Assembly: GCA_003989085.1 (NCBI GenBank)
Contig: RXIV01000007.1
Location: 124,001 to 188,000, forward strand
From: Candidatus Competibacteraceae bacterium
GTDB taxonomy: Bacteria > Pseudomonadota > Gammaproteobacteria > Competibacterales > Competibacteraceae
Reading direction: 5' to 3'
DNA: 64,000 nt
Part shown: piece after piece, positions 42,869-53,009 of the stretch
Position numbering within the stretch: the first letter of the stretch is position 1
How the letters are laid out: the number at the start of each line of letters is the position of its first letter
Position numbers and translations under genes: made by a program
Notes under the pieces: generated by a model
Seen by the model: the letters and a program-made list of their open reading frames with translations, nothing else
Database searches by the model: none
Told to the model about the DNA's origin: nothing

Positions 42869-45800
42869 ATGAGCATTGCCCACCTCCCCCCCGCCGAAGG
42901 TCTCTATGACCCGCGCAATGAACACGACGCTTGCGGGATCGGCTTCGTTGTCGACATCAAGAACCGCAAGAGCCATCAGCCAGTTCGCCAGGGGCTTGAA
43001 ATCCTCAGTAATCTTAGCCATCGTGGTGCGGTTGGCGCCGATCCGCTAGCAGGCGACGGAGCGGGTATCCTGCTGCAAGTTCCCGATGGCTTTTTTCGAG
43101 CCGAGTGCGCTGGCCTCGGCATGGAATTGCCTGCCCCCGGCGACTACGCAGTCGGCATGGTCTTTCTCCCTCGAGATCTGCACGCCCGTACCGAAAGCGA
43201 AACCACCCTGCAACATATCATCGCCGCCGAAGGCCAAATTTTGCTGGGTTGGCGTGATGTGCCGACTGATAATTCCTGCTTGGGCTACAGTGTCCGCCCC
43301 TCGGAACCAGTGATCCGACAGATTTTCATCAAACGCGGGGCGAACTGTCCAGACAGCGACGCTTTTGAACGCAAGCTGTTCGTTATCCGCAAGCAAACGC
43401 ATATCGCCATCTGGAACCGGGAGTTGCTGGACCGCCAGCAGTTTTATATTGCTTCGCTGTCAGCCCGAACCATCATCTACAAGGGCATGATTTTGGCCCG
43501 TAATATCGGGGTCTACTATCCTGAACTGCGGGATCCACGGCTGGAATCAGCCCTGGCTCTGGTGCATCAACGCTTCTCCACCAACACCTTTCCTACATGG
43601 GCGCTGGCCCAACCGTTCCGCTATCTCTGCCACAACGGCGAAATCAACACTCTGCGCGGCAATATCAACTGGATGCTGGCCCGCCGCCATAACATGACTT
43701 CAAAGCAGTTGGGCGCGGATCTGGACAAACTATGGCCGTTGATCGGCGATGGTGCTTCGGATTCCGCCACCTTCGATAATGCCTTGGAACTACTGTTGGC
43801 TGGCGGCTACTCATTGCCGCACGCCATGATGTTGATGGTGCCGGAAGCCTGGTCGGATAACCCGCTGATGGATCCCAAGCGCCACGCCTTTTACGAATAC
43901 CATGCGGCGTTGATGGAACCGTGGGATGGTCCTGCTGCAATTGCCTTCACCGATGGTCGTCGAATTGGCGCAACCCTGGATCGCAACGGTCTGCGGCCGG
44001 CCCGCTATCTGGTCACCAGCGACGATCAAGTGATCATGTCTTCGGAAATGGGCGTCTTGCCGATCCCGGAAAAAAAGATCATCAAAAAATGGCGTTTGCA
44101 GCCGGGAAGAATGTTGCTGATCGATCTGGAACAAGGCCGGATCATTGACGACAGTGAAATCAAGGAGCAACTGGCTTCCGCGCATCCCTATCAAACTTGG
44201 CTCGACGCTACCCAGATTCACCTCAAGGACTTACCCGCTGAAGTCGGGCCGATGGCGCCCGACGCCCAAACCCTGCTGCACCGGCAGCAAGCCTTTGGCT
44301 ACACCCAGGAGGATATCCGCGCTTTCCTAACCCCAATGGCGCTCAATAGTGAAGACCCTATTGGCTCGATGGGCCGTGACATTCCACCGGCGGTGCTCTC
44401 CGATCGCGCCAAGCTGCTTTACGACTACTTCAAGCAGAAATTCGCCCAAGTCACCAATCCACCGATTGACCCGATTCGCGAAGAACTGGTGATGTCGCTG
44501 GTGTCTTTCATTGGCCCGCGCCCCAACCTGCTCGATCTGGAAAGCGGCGGAGCGCACAAACGATTAGAAGTTAAACGCCCGATTCTGGATAACGTCGATC
44601 TGGAGCGGATCCGCCGCATTGAATATCACGTGGATAAAGCCTTCCGCACCGCTACTCTCAGCATCTGCTACCCGGTGGAGCGCGGCGCGGACGGCATGGC
44701 CCGTGCGCTGGAAAATCTGTGCCGCGAAGCCAATGATGTCGTCCGGCGCGGCTATAACATTCTGATTCTGTCAGATCGTCGTCTTGACGCCGATTTCATC
44801 GCTATTCCCGCCCTGCTGGCCACCGCCGCTGTTCACCATTATCTGAGCCGCGCCGGACTTCGCACTGAAGTCGGTTTGGTGGTGGAAACTGGCGAAGTCA
44901 AACGGGTCCACGACTTCTGCCTGCTGGCTGGTTATGGCGCGGAAGCGATCAACCCCTGGCTGGCGTTGGATACCCTGTCCGCCACACTCCCCGCTCTGTC
45001 ACAGAAGATGAGCGAGGCTGAGGCCCATGAGCATTACACCAAGGCTATTGCCAAGGGCATTCTCAAGGTTATGTCCAAAATGGGCATTTCCACTTACCAG
45101 TCCTATTGCGGGGCGCAAATTTTTGAAGCGGTGGGCCTGTCCAGCGAGTTCATTGACCGCTATTTTACCGGCACCCAAGGCGCGATCGAAGGCATCGACC
45201 TGAACGAAATCGCTCAGGAAACCGTCCGCCGCCACCGGCAAGCTTTCGGCAACGCCCCGCTGTATCGCAGTGCACTCGATGTCGGCGGCGAGCTTGCTTA
45301 TCGGCTGCGTGGCGAAGAACACGCCTGGACCCCGGAAACCATTGCCCTGCTGCAACACGCTGTCCGTTCTGGCGACTATGAGCAGTTCAAGCGGTACAGC
45401 CAGGCGATGAACGATCAGCGTGATCATCTCCGCAACCTGCGCGGCCTGTTCGAGTTCCGCTTTGCCGCCCAACCGCTGCCGCTGGATGAAGTAGAACCCG
45501 CCGCTGAAATCGTCAAACGGCTGGCGACCGGGGCGATGTCCTTCGGTTCGATTTCCTGGGAAGCGCACACTACCTTGGCCATAGCCATGAACCGGATGGG
45601 CGCCCGTTCCAACACGGGCGAAGGCGGCGAAGACCCGGCCCGCTACATTCCGCTGGATAATGGCGACTCGATCCGATCGGCGATCAAGCAGGTGGCTTCT
45701 GGCCGCTTTGGCGTTACCGCTGAATACCTGGTCAACGCCGACACCCTGCAAATCAAGATGGCGCAAGGAGCCAAGCCGGGCGAAGGCGGCCAGTTACCTG

Positions 45801-47506
45801 GTCACAAGGTCAATGACTGGATCGCCCGGGTGCGCCATTCCACGCCCGGCGTTGGCCTGATCTCGCCGCCACCGCACCACGACATTTATTCCATCGAAGA
45901 CCTAGCGCAACTGATTTTTGACCTGAAAAACGTCAATCCCAAGGCCGACATCAGCGTTAAGCTGGTTTCGGAAATCGGGGTCGGCACTGTAGCGGCCGGA
46001 GTCGCTAAAGCCCATGCCGATCATGTCACCATTTCTGGCGAAGATGGCGGCACCGGGGCCAGTCCGCTCACGTCGATCCAGAACGCCGGTTCGCCGTGGG
46101 AAATCGGATTGGCTGAAACCCATCAAACCCTAGTTCGTAATGCGCTGCGTGGGCGGATTGAAGTACAGGTTGATGGTGGATTGCGGACGGGTCGTGATGT
46201 CATCATTGGCGCGTTACTCGGCGCGGATGGCTTTGGCTTCGGTACCGGGGCGTTGATTGCCGCCGGTTGTGTGATGATGCGGAAATGCCACCTGAATACC
46301 TGCCCGGTCGGCGTCGCCACGCAAGACCCGGAATTGCGCAAGCGCTTCCCTGGCCAGCCCGCCCACGTCATCAACTTCTTCACCTTCCTGGTCCAGGAAG
46401 TGCGGGAGCTGATGGCGCAACTTGGGTTCCGCACCTTTGACGAAATGATTGGCCGTGCTGACCGGCTGGACATGCGCCACGCTATTCATCACTGGAAAGC
46501 ACGGGGTCTCGATTTCAGCCGGTTGCTGGCGATTCCGCCCGCTGAGCCTGGCATCGCCACCTACCACTGTGAGGAACAGAATCATGGCCTGGATGGCGTT
46601 CTTGATCACCAGCTGATCGCCCAGGCCTCGCCGGCGCTTGACTCCCGCCAGCCGGTGCAGATTGAAACCCCTATCCGCAACACCGACCGCACCACTGGTG
46701 CGATGCTATCCGGTCAGATCGCCCGCCGTTATGGTCATGCCGGATTGCCGGATGACACCATCCATGTTCGGCTAAGCGGCACTGCTGGCCAGAGTTTTGG
46801 CGCATTCCTGGCCCACGGCGTCACGTTTGATCTGGCCGGGCAAGCTAATGATTACGTTGGTAAAGGTCTGTCCGGTGGGCGAATCATCATTCATCCCGGC
46901 CCGGACAGCCGGCTGCGAGCCGAGGACAACATTATCGTCGGTAATACCGTTCTGTATGGCGCGATTGCTGGTGAATGCTACTTGCGGGGCGTCGCCGGCG
47001 AACGGTTTGGGGTGCGCAATTCCGGTGCGTTGGCCGTCGTCGAAGGCACAGGCGATCACGGCTGCGAATACATGACTGGCGGAGTCGTGGTGGTATTGGG
47101 ACCCACTGGGCGTAACTTCGCGGCCGGGATGAGTGGCGGCATTGCCTATGTATTGGACGAAGCTGGCGACTTTGCCCGCCGGGCTAATCGAGCGATGGTT
47201 GCGCTGGAACCGCTGAATGACGCCGAAGAGTCACTGGAAGTCGCCGTGTTGCCCGACGAGTGGAAGGCGCTAGCCGGGTCGGATCTCCCGGATGATCTGC
47301 TGCGCTACGATGCCCGACGCTTACAGATTCTGGTCGCCCGCCATGCCGTTTACACCGGTAGCGAACCGGCCCAGCGGGTACTCGCGCAATGGCGCGAACT
47401 GGCGCCGAAGTTTGTCAAGATCATGCCGCTGGATTACCGGCGGGCGTTGCAGGACATGCAAAAGGCCCGCGCCGCCGCCCATCGCGATGAACCAGTTGCG
47501 GTGTGA
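42869..47506 (+). CDS. gltB: Glutamate synthase (NADPH), large subunit
   Basis: 1545 residues from the ATG at 42869 (MSIAHLPP), with TGAGGA 8 bp upstream; the TTG at 42854 is unlikely. Cys22 in [10 protein letters not shown] is the glutaminase nucleophile exposed after propeptide removal. The FMN synthase domain has [10 protein letters not shown] and [14 protein letters not shown]; the 3Fe-4S cysteines lie in [15 protein letters not shown]. The C-terminal GXGXG beta-helix domain is complete. It transfers the glutamine amide to 2-oxoglutarate, assimilating ammonium made by NirBD. Forms a heteromer with GltD, encoded 39 bp downstream. Confidence 0.96.
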   Translation: MSIAHLPPAEGLYDPRNEHDACGIGFVVDIKNRKSHQPVRQGLEILSNLSHRGAVGADPLAGDGAGILLQVPDGFFRAECAGLGMELPAPGDYAVGMVFLPRDLHARTESETTLQHIIAAEGQILLGWRDVPTDNSCLGYSVRPSEPVIRQIFIKRGANCPDSDAFERKLFVIRKQTHIAIWNRELLDRQQFYIASLSARTIIYKGMILARNIGVYYPELRDPRLESALALVHQRFSTNTFPTWALAQPFRYLCHNGEINTLRGNINWMLARRHNMTSKQLGADLDKLWPLIGDGASDSATFDNALELLLAGGYSLPHAMMLMVPEAWSDNPLMDPKRHAFYEYHAALMEPWDGPAAIAFTDGRRIGATLDRNGLRPARYLVTSDDQVIMSSEMGVLPIPEKKIIKKWRLQPGRMLLIDLEQGRIIDDSEIKEQLASAHPYQTWLDATQIHLKDLPAEVGPMAPDAQTLLHRQQAFGYTQEDIRAFLTPMALNSEDPIGSMGRDIPPAVLSDRAKLLYDYFKQKFAQVTNPPIDPIREELVMSLVSFIGPRPNLLDLESGGAHKRLEVKRPILDNVDLERIRRIEYHVDKAFRTATLSICYPVERGADGMARALENLCREANDVVRRGYNILILSDRRLDADFIAIPALLATAAVHHYLSRAGLRTEVGLVVETGEVKRVHDFCLLAGYGAEAINPWLALDTLSATLPALSQKMSEAEAHEHYTKAIAKGILKVMSKMGISTYQSYCGAQIFEAVGLSSEFIDRYFTGTQGAIEGIDLNEIAQETVRRHRQAFGNAPLYRSALDVGGELAYRLRGEEHAWTPETIALLQHAVRSGDYEQFKRYSQAMNDQRDHLRNLRGLFEFRFAAQPLPLDEVEPAAEIVKRLATGAMSFGSISWEAHTTLAIAMNRMGARSNTGEGGEDPARYIPLDNGDSIRSAIKQVASGRFGVTAEYLVNADTLQIKMAQGAKPGEGGQLPGHKVNDWIARVRHSTPGVGLISPPPHHDIYSIEDLAQLIFDLKNVNPKADISVKLVSEIGVGTVAAGVAKAHADHVTISGEDGGTGASPLTSIQNAGSPWEIGLAETHQTLVRNALRGRIEVQVDGGLRTGRDVIIGALLGADGFGFGTGALIAAGCVMMRKCHLNTCPVGVATQDPELRKRFPGQPAHVINFFTFLVQEVRELMAQLGFRTFDEMIGRADRLDMRHAIHHWKARGLDFSRLLAIPPAEPGIATYHCEEQNHGLDGVLDHQLIAQASPALDSRQPVQIETPIRNTDRTTGAMLSGQIARRYGHAGLPDDTIHVRLSGTAGQSFGAFLAHGVTFDLAGQANDYVGKGLSGGRIIIHPGPDSRLRAEDNIIVGNTVLYGAIAGECYLRGVAGERFGVRNSGALAVVEGTGDHGCEYMTGGVVVVLGPTGRNFAAGMSGGIAYVLDEAGDFARRANRAMVALEPLNDAEESLEVAVLPDEWKALAGSDLPDDLLRYDARRLQILVARHAVYTGSEPAQRVLAQWRELAPKFVKIMPLDYRRALQDMQKARAAAHRDEPVAV

Positions 47507-47511
47507 GAGAA

Positions 47512-47539
47512 GATTAAAAGTTAGCGATTAAAGGTTAAT
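47512..47539 (+). repeat. Heptanucleotide repeat between gltB and gltD
   Basis: Four 7-bp units read GATTAAA, AGTTAGC, GATTAAA, GGTTAAT. The strand is the complement of the array before gltB (GGTTAAA type). The last copy contributes the AAAGG that serves as a distant ribosome-binding site for gltD (ATG at 47546). Confidence 0.65.
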
Positions 47540-47545
47540 ATCACA

Positions 47546-48985
47546 ATGGGTAAGCCAACTGGTTTTCTGGAAATCACCCGCCATGATCACGGCTACGCGC
47601 CGGTTGATGAACGGGTCAAGCACTTCCGTGATTTTGTGGTTCCGCTGCCGGAGCCACAGGTACGCGAGCAAGCCGCCCGCTGTATGGATTGCGGCATTCC
47701 TTACTGTCATCGCGGCTGTCCAGTGCACAACATCATTCCCGACTGGAATGATCTGGTGTACCGGGGCAATTGGCGAGAGGCGCTGGACGTCCTGCATTCC
47801 ACCAATAATTTCCCGGAGTTCACCGGCCGCATCTGTCCGGCGCCCTGCGAAGCTTCCTGCACCCTCAACTTCAACGATCAACCGGTTACGATCAAGGATA
47901 TCGAGTGCGCAATCATTGATAAAGGCTGGGCTGAAGGTTGGGTGACCCCGCAGATTGCCGCTCATCGCACGGGCAAGCGGGTGGCGGTGGTCGGTTCTGG
48001 ACCGGCTGGGCTGGCCTGTGCCCAACAATTGGCGCGAGCTGGTCATCATGTCGTGGTCTTCGAGAAAAATGACCGAATCGGCGGTTTGCTGCGTTACGGC
48101 ATTCCCGATTTCAAGCTGGAAACCATGCTGATTGACCGTCGTCTGGCGCAAATGCAGGCCGAAGGCGTCGAATTCCGGCCCAACAGCCATGTCGGTGTGG
48201 CGATTTCCGCCCGTCAATTGCTGACCGAGTTCAATGCCATCGTTCTGGCCGGTGGTGCGGAATTGCCTCGCGATCTGAACGCGCCGGGCCGGGAATTGCG
48301 TGGAATTCACTACGCTATGGATTTCCTGACTCAACAAAACCGCCGGGTCGCTGGGCAGAAAGTTGCGTCTGAAACCGATATTCTAGCGACTAATCGACAG
48401 GTTGTCGTAATTGGCGGCGGCGATACCGGCTCTGATTGCGTCGGTACGTCGGTTCGACAAGGCGCTGCTTCCGTGACCCAACTGGAAATCATGCCTAAAC
48501 CGCCATTACACGAAAACAAGCTGCTGAACTGGCCGAACTGGCCGATGAAACTGCGCACATCTTCATCGCATGAAGAAGGCTGTGAGCGGGACTGGGCGGT
48601 GACGACTAAAGCCTTTATCGGGACTGATGGTCAGCTCACAGCGATTCGGGTCGCCCGGCTGGAATGGCGAACGATTAATGGCCGGCAAACCATGATGGAC
48701 GTTCCCGACAGTGAGTTTGAAATCAAGGCGGATTTGGTGCTGCTGGCGATGGGCTTTGTTCACCCGGTTCACGAAGGCATGTTGCTGGAATTGGGCGTGG
48801 CGTTGGATGAACGCGGCAACATCCGCGCCGGAACCAATGATTACCAGACTTCGCTCAATAAGGTATTCAGCGCCGGAGATATGCGGCGGGGGCAATCACT
48901 GGTGGTCTGGGCTATTCGTGAAGGCCGGCAATGTGCGCGTGCGGTGGATGAGTTCCTGATAGGTAGTTCAGAATTGCCAGTCTGA
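47546..48985 (+). CDS. gltD: Glutamate synthase (NADPH), small subunit
   Basis: 479 residues. The N-terminal Fe-S domain has [20 protein letters not shown] and [15 protein letters not shown]. The FAD site is [20 protein letters not shown] and the NADPH site [13 protein letters not shown]. It passes electrons from NADPH to GltB. The ATG lies 39 bp after gltB; spacing and repeats indicate one operon. After its stop a heptamer-built hairpin (48989-49042) probably ends the transcript. Confidence 0.95.
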   Translation: MGKPTGFLEITRHDHGYAPVDERVKHFRDFVVPLPEPQVREQAARCMDCGIPYCHRGCPVHNIIPDWNDLVYRGNWREALDVLHSTNNFPEFTGRICPAPCEASCTLNFNDQPVTIKDIECAIIDKGWAEGWVTPQIAAHRTGKRVAVVGSGPAGLACAQQLARAGHHVVVFEKNDRIGGLLRYGIPDFKLETMLIDRRLAQMQAEGVEFRPNSHVGVAISARQLLTEFNAIVLAGGAELPRDLNAPGRELRGIHYAMDFLTQQNRRVAGQKVASETDILATNRQVVVIGGGDTGSDCVGTSVRQGAASVTQLEIMPKPPLHENKLLNWPNWPMKLRTSSSHEEGCERDWAVTTKAFIGTDGQLTAIRVARLEWRTINGRQTMMDVPDSEFEIKADLVLLAMGFVHPVHEGMLLELGVALDERGNIRAGTNDYQTSLNKVFSAGDMRRGQSLVVWAIREGRQCARAVDEFLIGSSELPV

Positions 48986-48988
48986 ATA

Positions 48989-49054
48989 GGCTAAGGGAAA
49001 AGGTTAAAGGAAATAATGAGTTTTAGCCTTTAACCTTTAGCCCCTAACTTTAAC
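48989..49054. repeat. Heptamer repeats forming a hairpin between gltD and thiM
   Basis: AGGTTAAAGG (49001-49010) pairs perfectly with CCTTTAACCT (49027-49036), and GGCTAA (48989-48994) with TTAGCC (49037-49042) across a small bulge. The right arm continues in 7-bp phase (CCTTTAA, CCTTTAG, CCCCTAA, CTTTAAC). It lies between the convergent gltD and thiM genes and probably serves as a bidirectional terminator. Confidence 0.65.
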
Positions 49055-49067
49055 CAGATTTTTCCCT

Positions 49068-49892
49068 TCATTTGGGCAAGAGGTTCACCAACGCTCGTTG
49101 GCTAAATGTCGCTTCATCCAGCGCATACAGTGTATCCAGCAGCGCTACCTGCAAGGTTCCTGGCCCTGGTGACCGCTCCGCTGCAAGTTCTCCCGCGACA
49201 CCAAATAGCGTTAATGCCGCTACAGTTGCAGTAAAAGCATTTGGCTCTATCGCTAGGAACGCGCCAATTACTGCCGTTGCCGAGCAACCCAGTCCAGTCA
49301 CTCGCGTCATGAGTGGATGCCCATTGTGGATTTCCACGACGCGCAGACCGTCGGTCACATAATCTACCACGCCAGTAATCGCGACGACTGCACCGGTACT
49401 TTTCGCTAAATGCTGTGCTTCGGCTAAAGCCGTCCTTGAGTCATGCTGGCTATCAACGCCCCTACCCTCTCTCGCCTGCTGCGCTAGACTCAAAATTTCT
49501 GAGCCGTTGCCGCGAATGACCGAAGGACTTAACCGCGCCAACGCGATAGCCGCAGTCCGGCGATAAGGCGTCGCTCCTGCCCCCACTGGATCGAGAACCC
49601 ATGGTACGCCTACTGTACATGCGGCGATGGCTGCCAGTTTACAAGCAGCAATGAGTTCGGAATCCAGTGTTCCGATATTGACAATCAGTGCTTGGCTAAT
49701 GCCGACAAAGTCTTCGACTTCATCGACAGAATGAATCATAGCGGGCGACGCGCCGATAGCCAGCAATGCATTGGCGGTATTATTCATCACCACAAAGTTG
49801 GTGATATTATGAATGAGTGGTGCTTTATCTCGGATCGTCGCTATAAGAGTCCACAATGATCTCACGTCAGTGGGATTGTATTCATTTGGCAT
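49068..49892 (-). CDS. thiM: Hydroxyethylthiazole kinase
   Basis: 274 residues, the usual ThiM size. Signature segments: APLIHNITNFVVMNNTANAL, GASPAMIHSVDEVEDF, VPWVLDPVGAGATPYR, IRGNGSEIL, and the catalytic-loop region VTGLGCSATAVIGAF (Cys where some homologues have Cys or Ala). It phosphorylates 4-methyl-5-hydroxyethylthiazole in thiamine salvage. No other thi gene and no TPP riboswitch is present upstream; the spacer to malQ holds a heptamer-repeat hairpin. It may be transcribed with malQ. Confidence 0.92.
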   Translation of the reverse strand: MPNEYNPTDVRSLWTLIATIRDKAPLIHNITNFVVMNNTANALLAIGASPAMIHSVDEVEDFVGISQALIVNIGTLDSELIAACKLAAIAACTVGVPWVLDPVGAGATPYRRTAAIALARLSPSVIRGNGSEILSLAQQAREGRGVDSQHDSRTALAEAQHLAKSTGAVVAITGVVDYVTDGLRVVEIHNGHPLMTRVTGLGCSATAVIGAFLAIEPNAFTATVAALTLFGVAGELAAERSPGPGTLQVALLDTLYALDEATFSQRALVNLLPK

Positions 49893-49924
49893 TATTAATT
49901 TCCACGGAAAGCGCGGAAAAGATA

Positions 49925-49997
49925 AAAGATTAAAGGGTTAGTTTTATGCAACTTTTGACCTTTAATCTTTCCCTTTAATCTTATGACCTTCAACCTT
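49925..49997. repeat. Heptamer repeats forming a hairpin between malQ and thiM
   Basis: AAAGATTAAAGG (49925-49936) and CCTTTAATCTTT (49959-49970) form a perfect 12-bp stem. The right side runs on in 7-bp phase: CTTTTGA, CCTTTAA, TCTTTCC, CTTTAAT, CTTATGA, CCTTCAA. Same repeat family as in the three spacers to the left. Confidence 0.75.
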
Positions 49998-50002
49998 GAA
50001 AA

Positions 50003-51478
50003 TCAGATTCGCCCATACAAATTGAGCCAATGTTGGTAACAGCCGGTAATTTCTGGCTTCACCTGATTCCATTCGAAGCGCCATCGCCAACAACCATCCG
50101 CAACACCTGGTTGATTCATCCGATGCTCGCCACCAAGCGCTAGGACATCCTGCAAAGGCACTACGGCTAATCGCGCTACAGAGGCAAAGGCTGCTCGCGC
50201 CAGCAGTCCTGGCATCTGTTCTGGCCCGCCGCCAAGATAATCGAATAGATGGGCGCGAGTCTGTTGATCCAATTCATGAAACCAGCCCAGTGTCGTGTTG
50301 TTATCGTGGGTGCCAGTATAAACAACGGCGTTGATTACGTGGTTATGCGGTAGATAGGGATTATCTGCCGCACCGCCAAAAGCAAAATGCAATACCTTCA
50401 TGCCCGGTAAACCATGATCATCGCGTAATTTTTCTACCTCAGGGGTAATAATGCCTAAATCCTCGGCCACCAATGGTAACACCCCAAATTCCGCTGTTAA
50501 TTCATTAAATAGTGCATCACCCGGTGCAGTTTTCCAGCGGCCTTTTACTGCCGTTTTAGCACTGGCTGGGATCTCCCAGTAGGCTTCTAACCCCCGAAAA
50601 TGGTCAATTCGCAGCAAGTCAAATTGAGTCAATTGGGTGCGAATCCGTTCTTTCCACCACTGGAATCCATCATTTTTCATCCGCTCCCAAGCGTAATGTG
50701 GATTGCCCCACAATTGTCCATCTGCTGAAAAATAATCGGGTGGCACTCCAGCCACTACCTCACGCTGACCTTGGCGATCCAACATAAACTCATTACGGCG
50801 CGACCACACATCTGCGCTGTCATAGCCGACAAACAGTGGAATATCGCCGAAGATTAGAATTCCGCGCTCATTAGCATATTGTTTGAGCGTTCCCCACTGC
50901 TGGTAAAATAGGAACTGTTCAAATCGACATTGCCCAAGAGTTTCGCTGTACTGACGCTGCGCCATCGCTAGTGCTGTCGGTTGCCGATCCCGCAATTCGA
51001 CCGGCCAATCACACCACGCTTGCCGGCCATGCGCCATTCGGATTGCCTGATACAACGCATAATCATCTAGCCAATAGCCTTGTCGCTGTTGGAATGCTCG
51101 ATACTCTGCTTGCTCTGTGCCCCCGCGCGCTTGAAAACCTCGTCTCGCTTCAATCAATCGTCGTTGCCGGTAAGCCCAACCATCCTCGCCGCTGGATGGA
51201 CCACTGTCCGCTTGCAACCAACCCGCTTTAATCAATGGCTCCAGTGCGATAAGTCGCGGATTACCGGCGTGGACCGATTGTGCCGAGTAGGGCGACAGAT
51301 CGTCATGTGGTGGCCCCAGAGGCAGTGTTTGCCAAACGCTAAAGCCGCAAGCCGCTATAAAATCTACGAACCGGTAGGCATCCGCCCCCAGATCGCCGTT
51401 CCCGTAGCCGCCAGGTAACGAAGTTGGATGCAACAACACCCCAGCGCGACGGCGGGACAAGGGCGAAATTTCCTTCAT
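50003..51478 (-). CDS. malQ: 4-alpha-glucanotransferase (amylomaltase)
   Basis: 491 residues from the ATG at 51478 (MKEISPLSRRRAG), with GGAG 7 bp upstream; a TTG at 51490 is unlikely. GH77 features: GVLLHPTSLPGGYGNGDLG, FGDIPLFVGYDSADVWSR, LLRIDHFRGLEAYWEIP with the nucleophile Asp, LVAEDLGIITPEV with the acid/base Glu, and VYTGTHDNNTTLGW. It disproportionates maltodextrins, consistent with the neighbouring glycogen genes. Confidence 0.94.
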   Translation of the reverse strand: MKEISPLSRRRAGVLLHPTSLPGGYGNGDLGADAYRFVDFIAACGFSVWQTLPLGPPHDDLSPYSAQSVHAGNPRLIALEPLIKAGWLQADSGPSSGEDGWAYRQRRLIEARRGFQARGGTEQAEYRAFQQRQGYWLDDYALYQAIRMAHGRQAWCDWPVELRDRQPTALAMAQRQYSETLGQCRFEQFLFYQQWGTLKQYANERGILIFGDIPLFVGYDSADVWSRRNEFMLDRQGQREVVAGVPPDYFSADGQLWGNPHYAWERMKNDGFQWWKERIRTQLTQFDLLRIDHFRGLEAYWEIPASAKTAVKGRWKTAPGDALFNELTAEFGVLPLVAEDLGIITPEVEKLRDDHGLPGMKVLHFAFGGAADNPYLPHNHVINAVVYTGTHDNNTTLGWFHELDQQTRAHLFDYLGGGPEQMPGLLARAAFASVARLAVVPLQDVLALGGEHRMNQPGVADGCWRWRFEWNQVKPEITGCYQHWLNLYGRI

Positions 51479-51566
51479 GGAATACTCCAAATGTTTAACG
51501 GTCTGTCAGAGTTTTGAGGTTTAAAAGCAACAGCTTGAAGAATTAAGAGAGTTTCTTCCTGATTTT

Positions 51567-52838
51567 TCAATTACCGTAGTGAAATTCTTGCCCTAGCATT
51601 TCTGGGGTCACTAGGACCACGCCTTTCTCAGTGCGATGAAACCGTCGAGCATCCTCTTCAGGGTCTTCACCGATTACTGTTCCTGGTGGGATGATGCAGC
51701 CGCGTTCCATAATCACCCGCCGTAGCCGACAGGAGCGGCCAATGTCAGCTCCTGGTAAAACGACTGCGTCGCGTAGCTCGACATGAGAGTGAACTTGCAC
51801 CCGTTGGAACAGCATGGAGTGGTTCACATAGCCTCCGGAGATGATGCAGCCATCCGCGATCATCGAATCCACGGCCATTCCGCGCCGGTTGTCATCATCA
51901 AACACGAATTTGGCGGGCGGTGCATGATCTTGGTAAGTCCAGATTGGCCAGTATTCATCATAAAGGTCTAGCTCCGGGTCAACGCCGACCAGTTCCATGT
52001 TTGCCTCCCAGAAGGCATCCACGGTGCCGACGTCACGCCAGTAATTTTGCGCTTTGGTCTGCACATCATGGAAGGGATAGGCGAAGATTCGGTGCTGTCC
52101 CAGCAGTCGAGGTAGAATGTCCCGGGCGAAGTCATGCTGTGAATTTTTTTGCTGGGCGTCTTCGGCCAGTTGCCGGTATAGAAATTCTGTGCTGAATACA
52201 TAGATGCCCATCGAAGCCAGCGATGTATCATCCCGCCCCGGTAAGGTCTTCGGCTCCTGCGATTTTTCTACTAGATCGATAACCTCATCCCGTTCGTTGA
52301 GGGTTAGCACCCCGAATTCTCGAGCCCGTTCTTTTGGTACTTCTACACAGCCAATTGTCACATCCGCTTTATGCTCGACGTGATAAGCAAGCATGGGGCC
52401 GTAGTCCATTTTGTAGATATGATCGCCTGCTAAGATCAGTACGAACCGGGGATCATGGCTGCGGATGATGTCGAGGTTCTGATGGACCGCATCAGCGGTT
52501 CCCTTGTACCAGGACTCCTCGTCTAGGCGTTGCTGAGCAGGCAGCAATTCTACGAATTCGCCGAATTCACCTCTCAGGAATCCCCAGCCACGCTGGATGT
52601 GCTTGATCAATGAATGTGCTTTATATTGAGTTAGAACGCAGACCCGTCGAATTCCGGAGTTGATGCAATTAGAGAGTGGAAAATCAATGATGCGATATTT
52701 TCCGCCGAAGGGTGTGGCTGGTTTGGTCCGCCATAAAGTCAATTGTTTCAATCGTGTTCCACGCCCGCCCGCCAAGATCAGTGCAAGCGTGTCTCGGGTT
52801 AAGCGGCTGACGAACCGTGAAGCGATGATGGCGCTCAT
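51567..52838 (-). CDS. glgC: Glucose-1-phosphate adenylyltransferase
   Basis: 423 residues. Nucleotidyltransferase motifs: ALILAGGRGTRLKQLT, KPATPFGGKYRIIDFPLSNC, WYKGTADAVHQNLD, VLILAGDHIYKMDY, and the left-handed beta-helix domain near the C-terminus (ADIGRSCRLRRVIMERG). It makes ADP-glucose, the committed step of glycogen synthesis, and is normally controlled allosterically. Divergent from glgB by 171 bp, and 76 bp upstream of the malQ start on the same strand. Confidence 0.95.
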   Translation of the reverse strand: MSAIIASRFVSRLTRDTLALILAGGRGTRLKQLTLWRTKPATPFGGKYRIIDFPLSNCINSGIRRVCVLTQYKAHSLIKHIQRGWGFLRGEFGEFVELLPAQQRLDEESWYKGTADAVHQNLDIIRSHDPRFVLILAGDHIYKMDYGPMLAYHVEHKADVTIGCVEVPKERAREFGVLTLNERDEVIDLVEKSQEPKTLPGRDDTSLASMGIYVFSTEFLYRQLAEDAQQKNSQHDFARDILPRLLGQHRIFAYPFHDVQTKAQNYWRDVGTVDAFWEANMELVGVDPELDLYDEYWPIWTYQDHAPPAKFVFDDDNRRGMAVDSMIADGCIISGGYVNHSMLFQRVQVHSHVELRDAVVLPGADIGRSCRLRRVIMERGCIIPPGTVIGEDPEEDARRFHRTEKGVVLVTPEMLGQEFHYGN

Positions 52839-52990
52839 ACGTTTACTATCCTATGCTTCTTCAGTTTCAGGCTCGAAGCCTTCACCAAGCGGTATCCAGT
52901 TGGGTGTCTGGTACGAACTGCAAACGGTCGTTGGAAACTCCTATATAGTAGGTCTAATGCGTTTTTTTGCCACCAAATCGTCGGACAGCC

Positions 52991-53007
52991 GGGAGAATTA
53001 GTCTCCC
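52991..53007 (+). promoter_or_regulatory. Small hairpin in front of the glgB start codon
   Basis: GGGAGA (52991-52996) pairs with TCTCCC (53002-53007) around loop ATTAG, ending 2 nt before the ATG at 53010. The only purine-rich ribosome-binding-like sequence near this start (GGGAGA) is inside the stem, so translation might be limited by it. Short stem; functional role is conjecture. Confidence 0.35.
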
Positions 53008-53009
53008 CG

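Noticed and set aside
49893..50002. TPP riboswitch upstream of thiM
   Set aside because: The 110-bp leader holds only heptamer repeats; no CUGAGA-type thi box is present.
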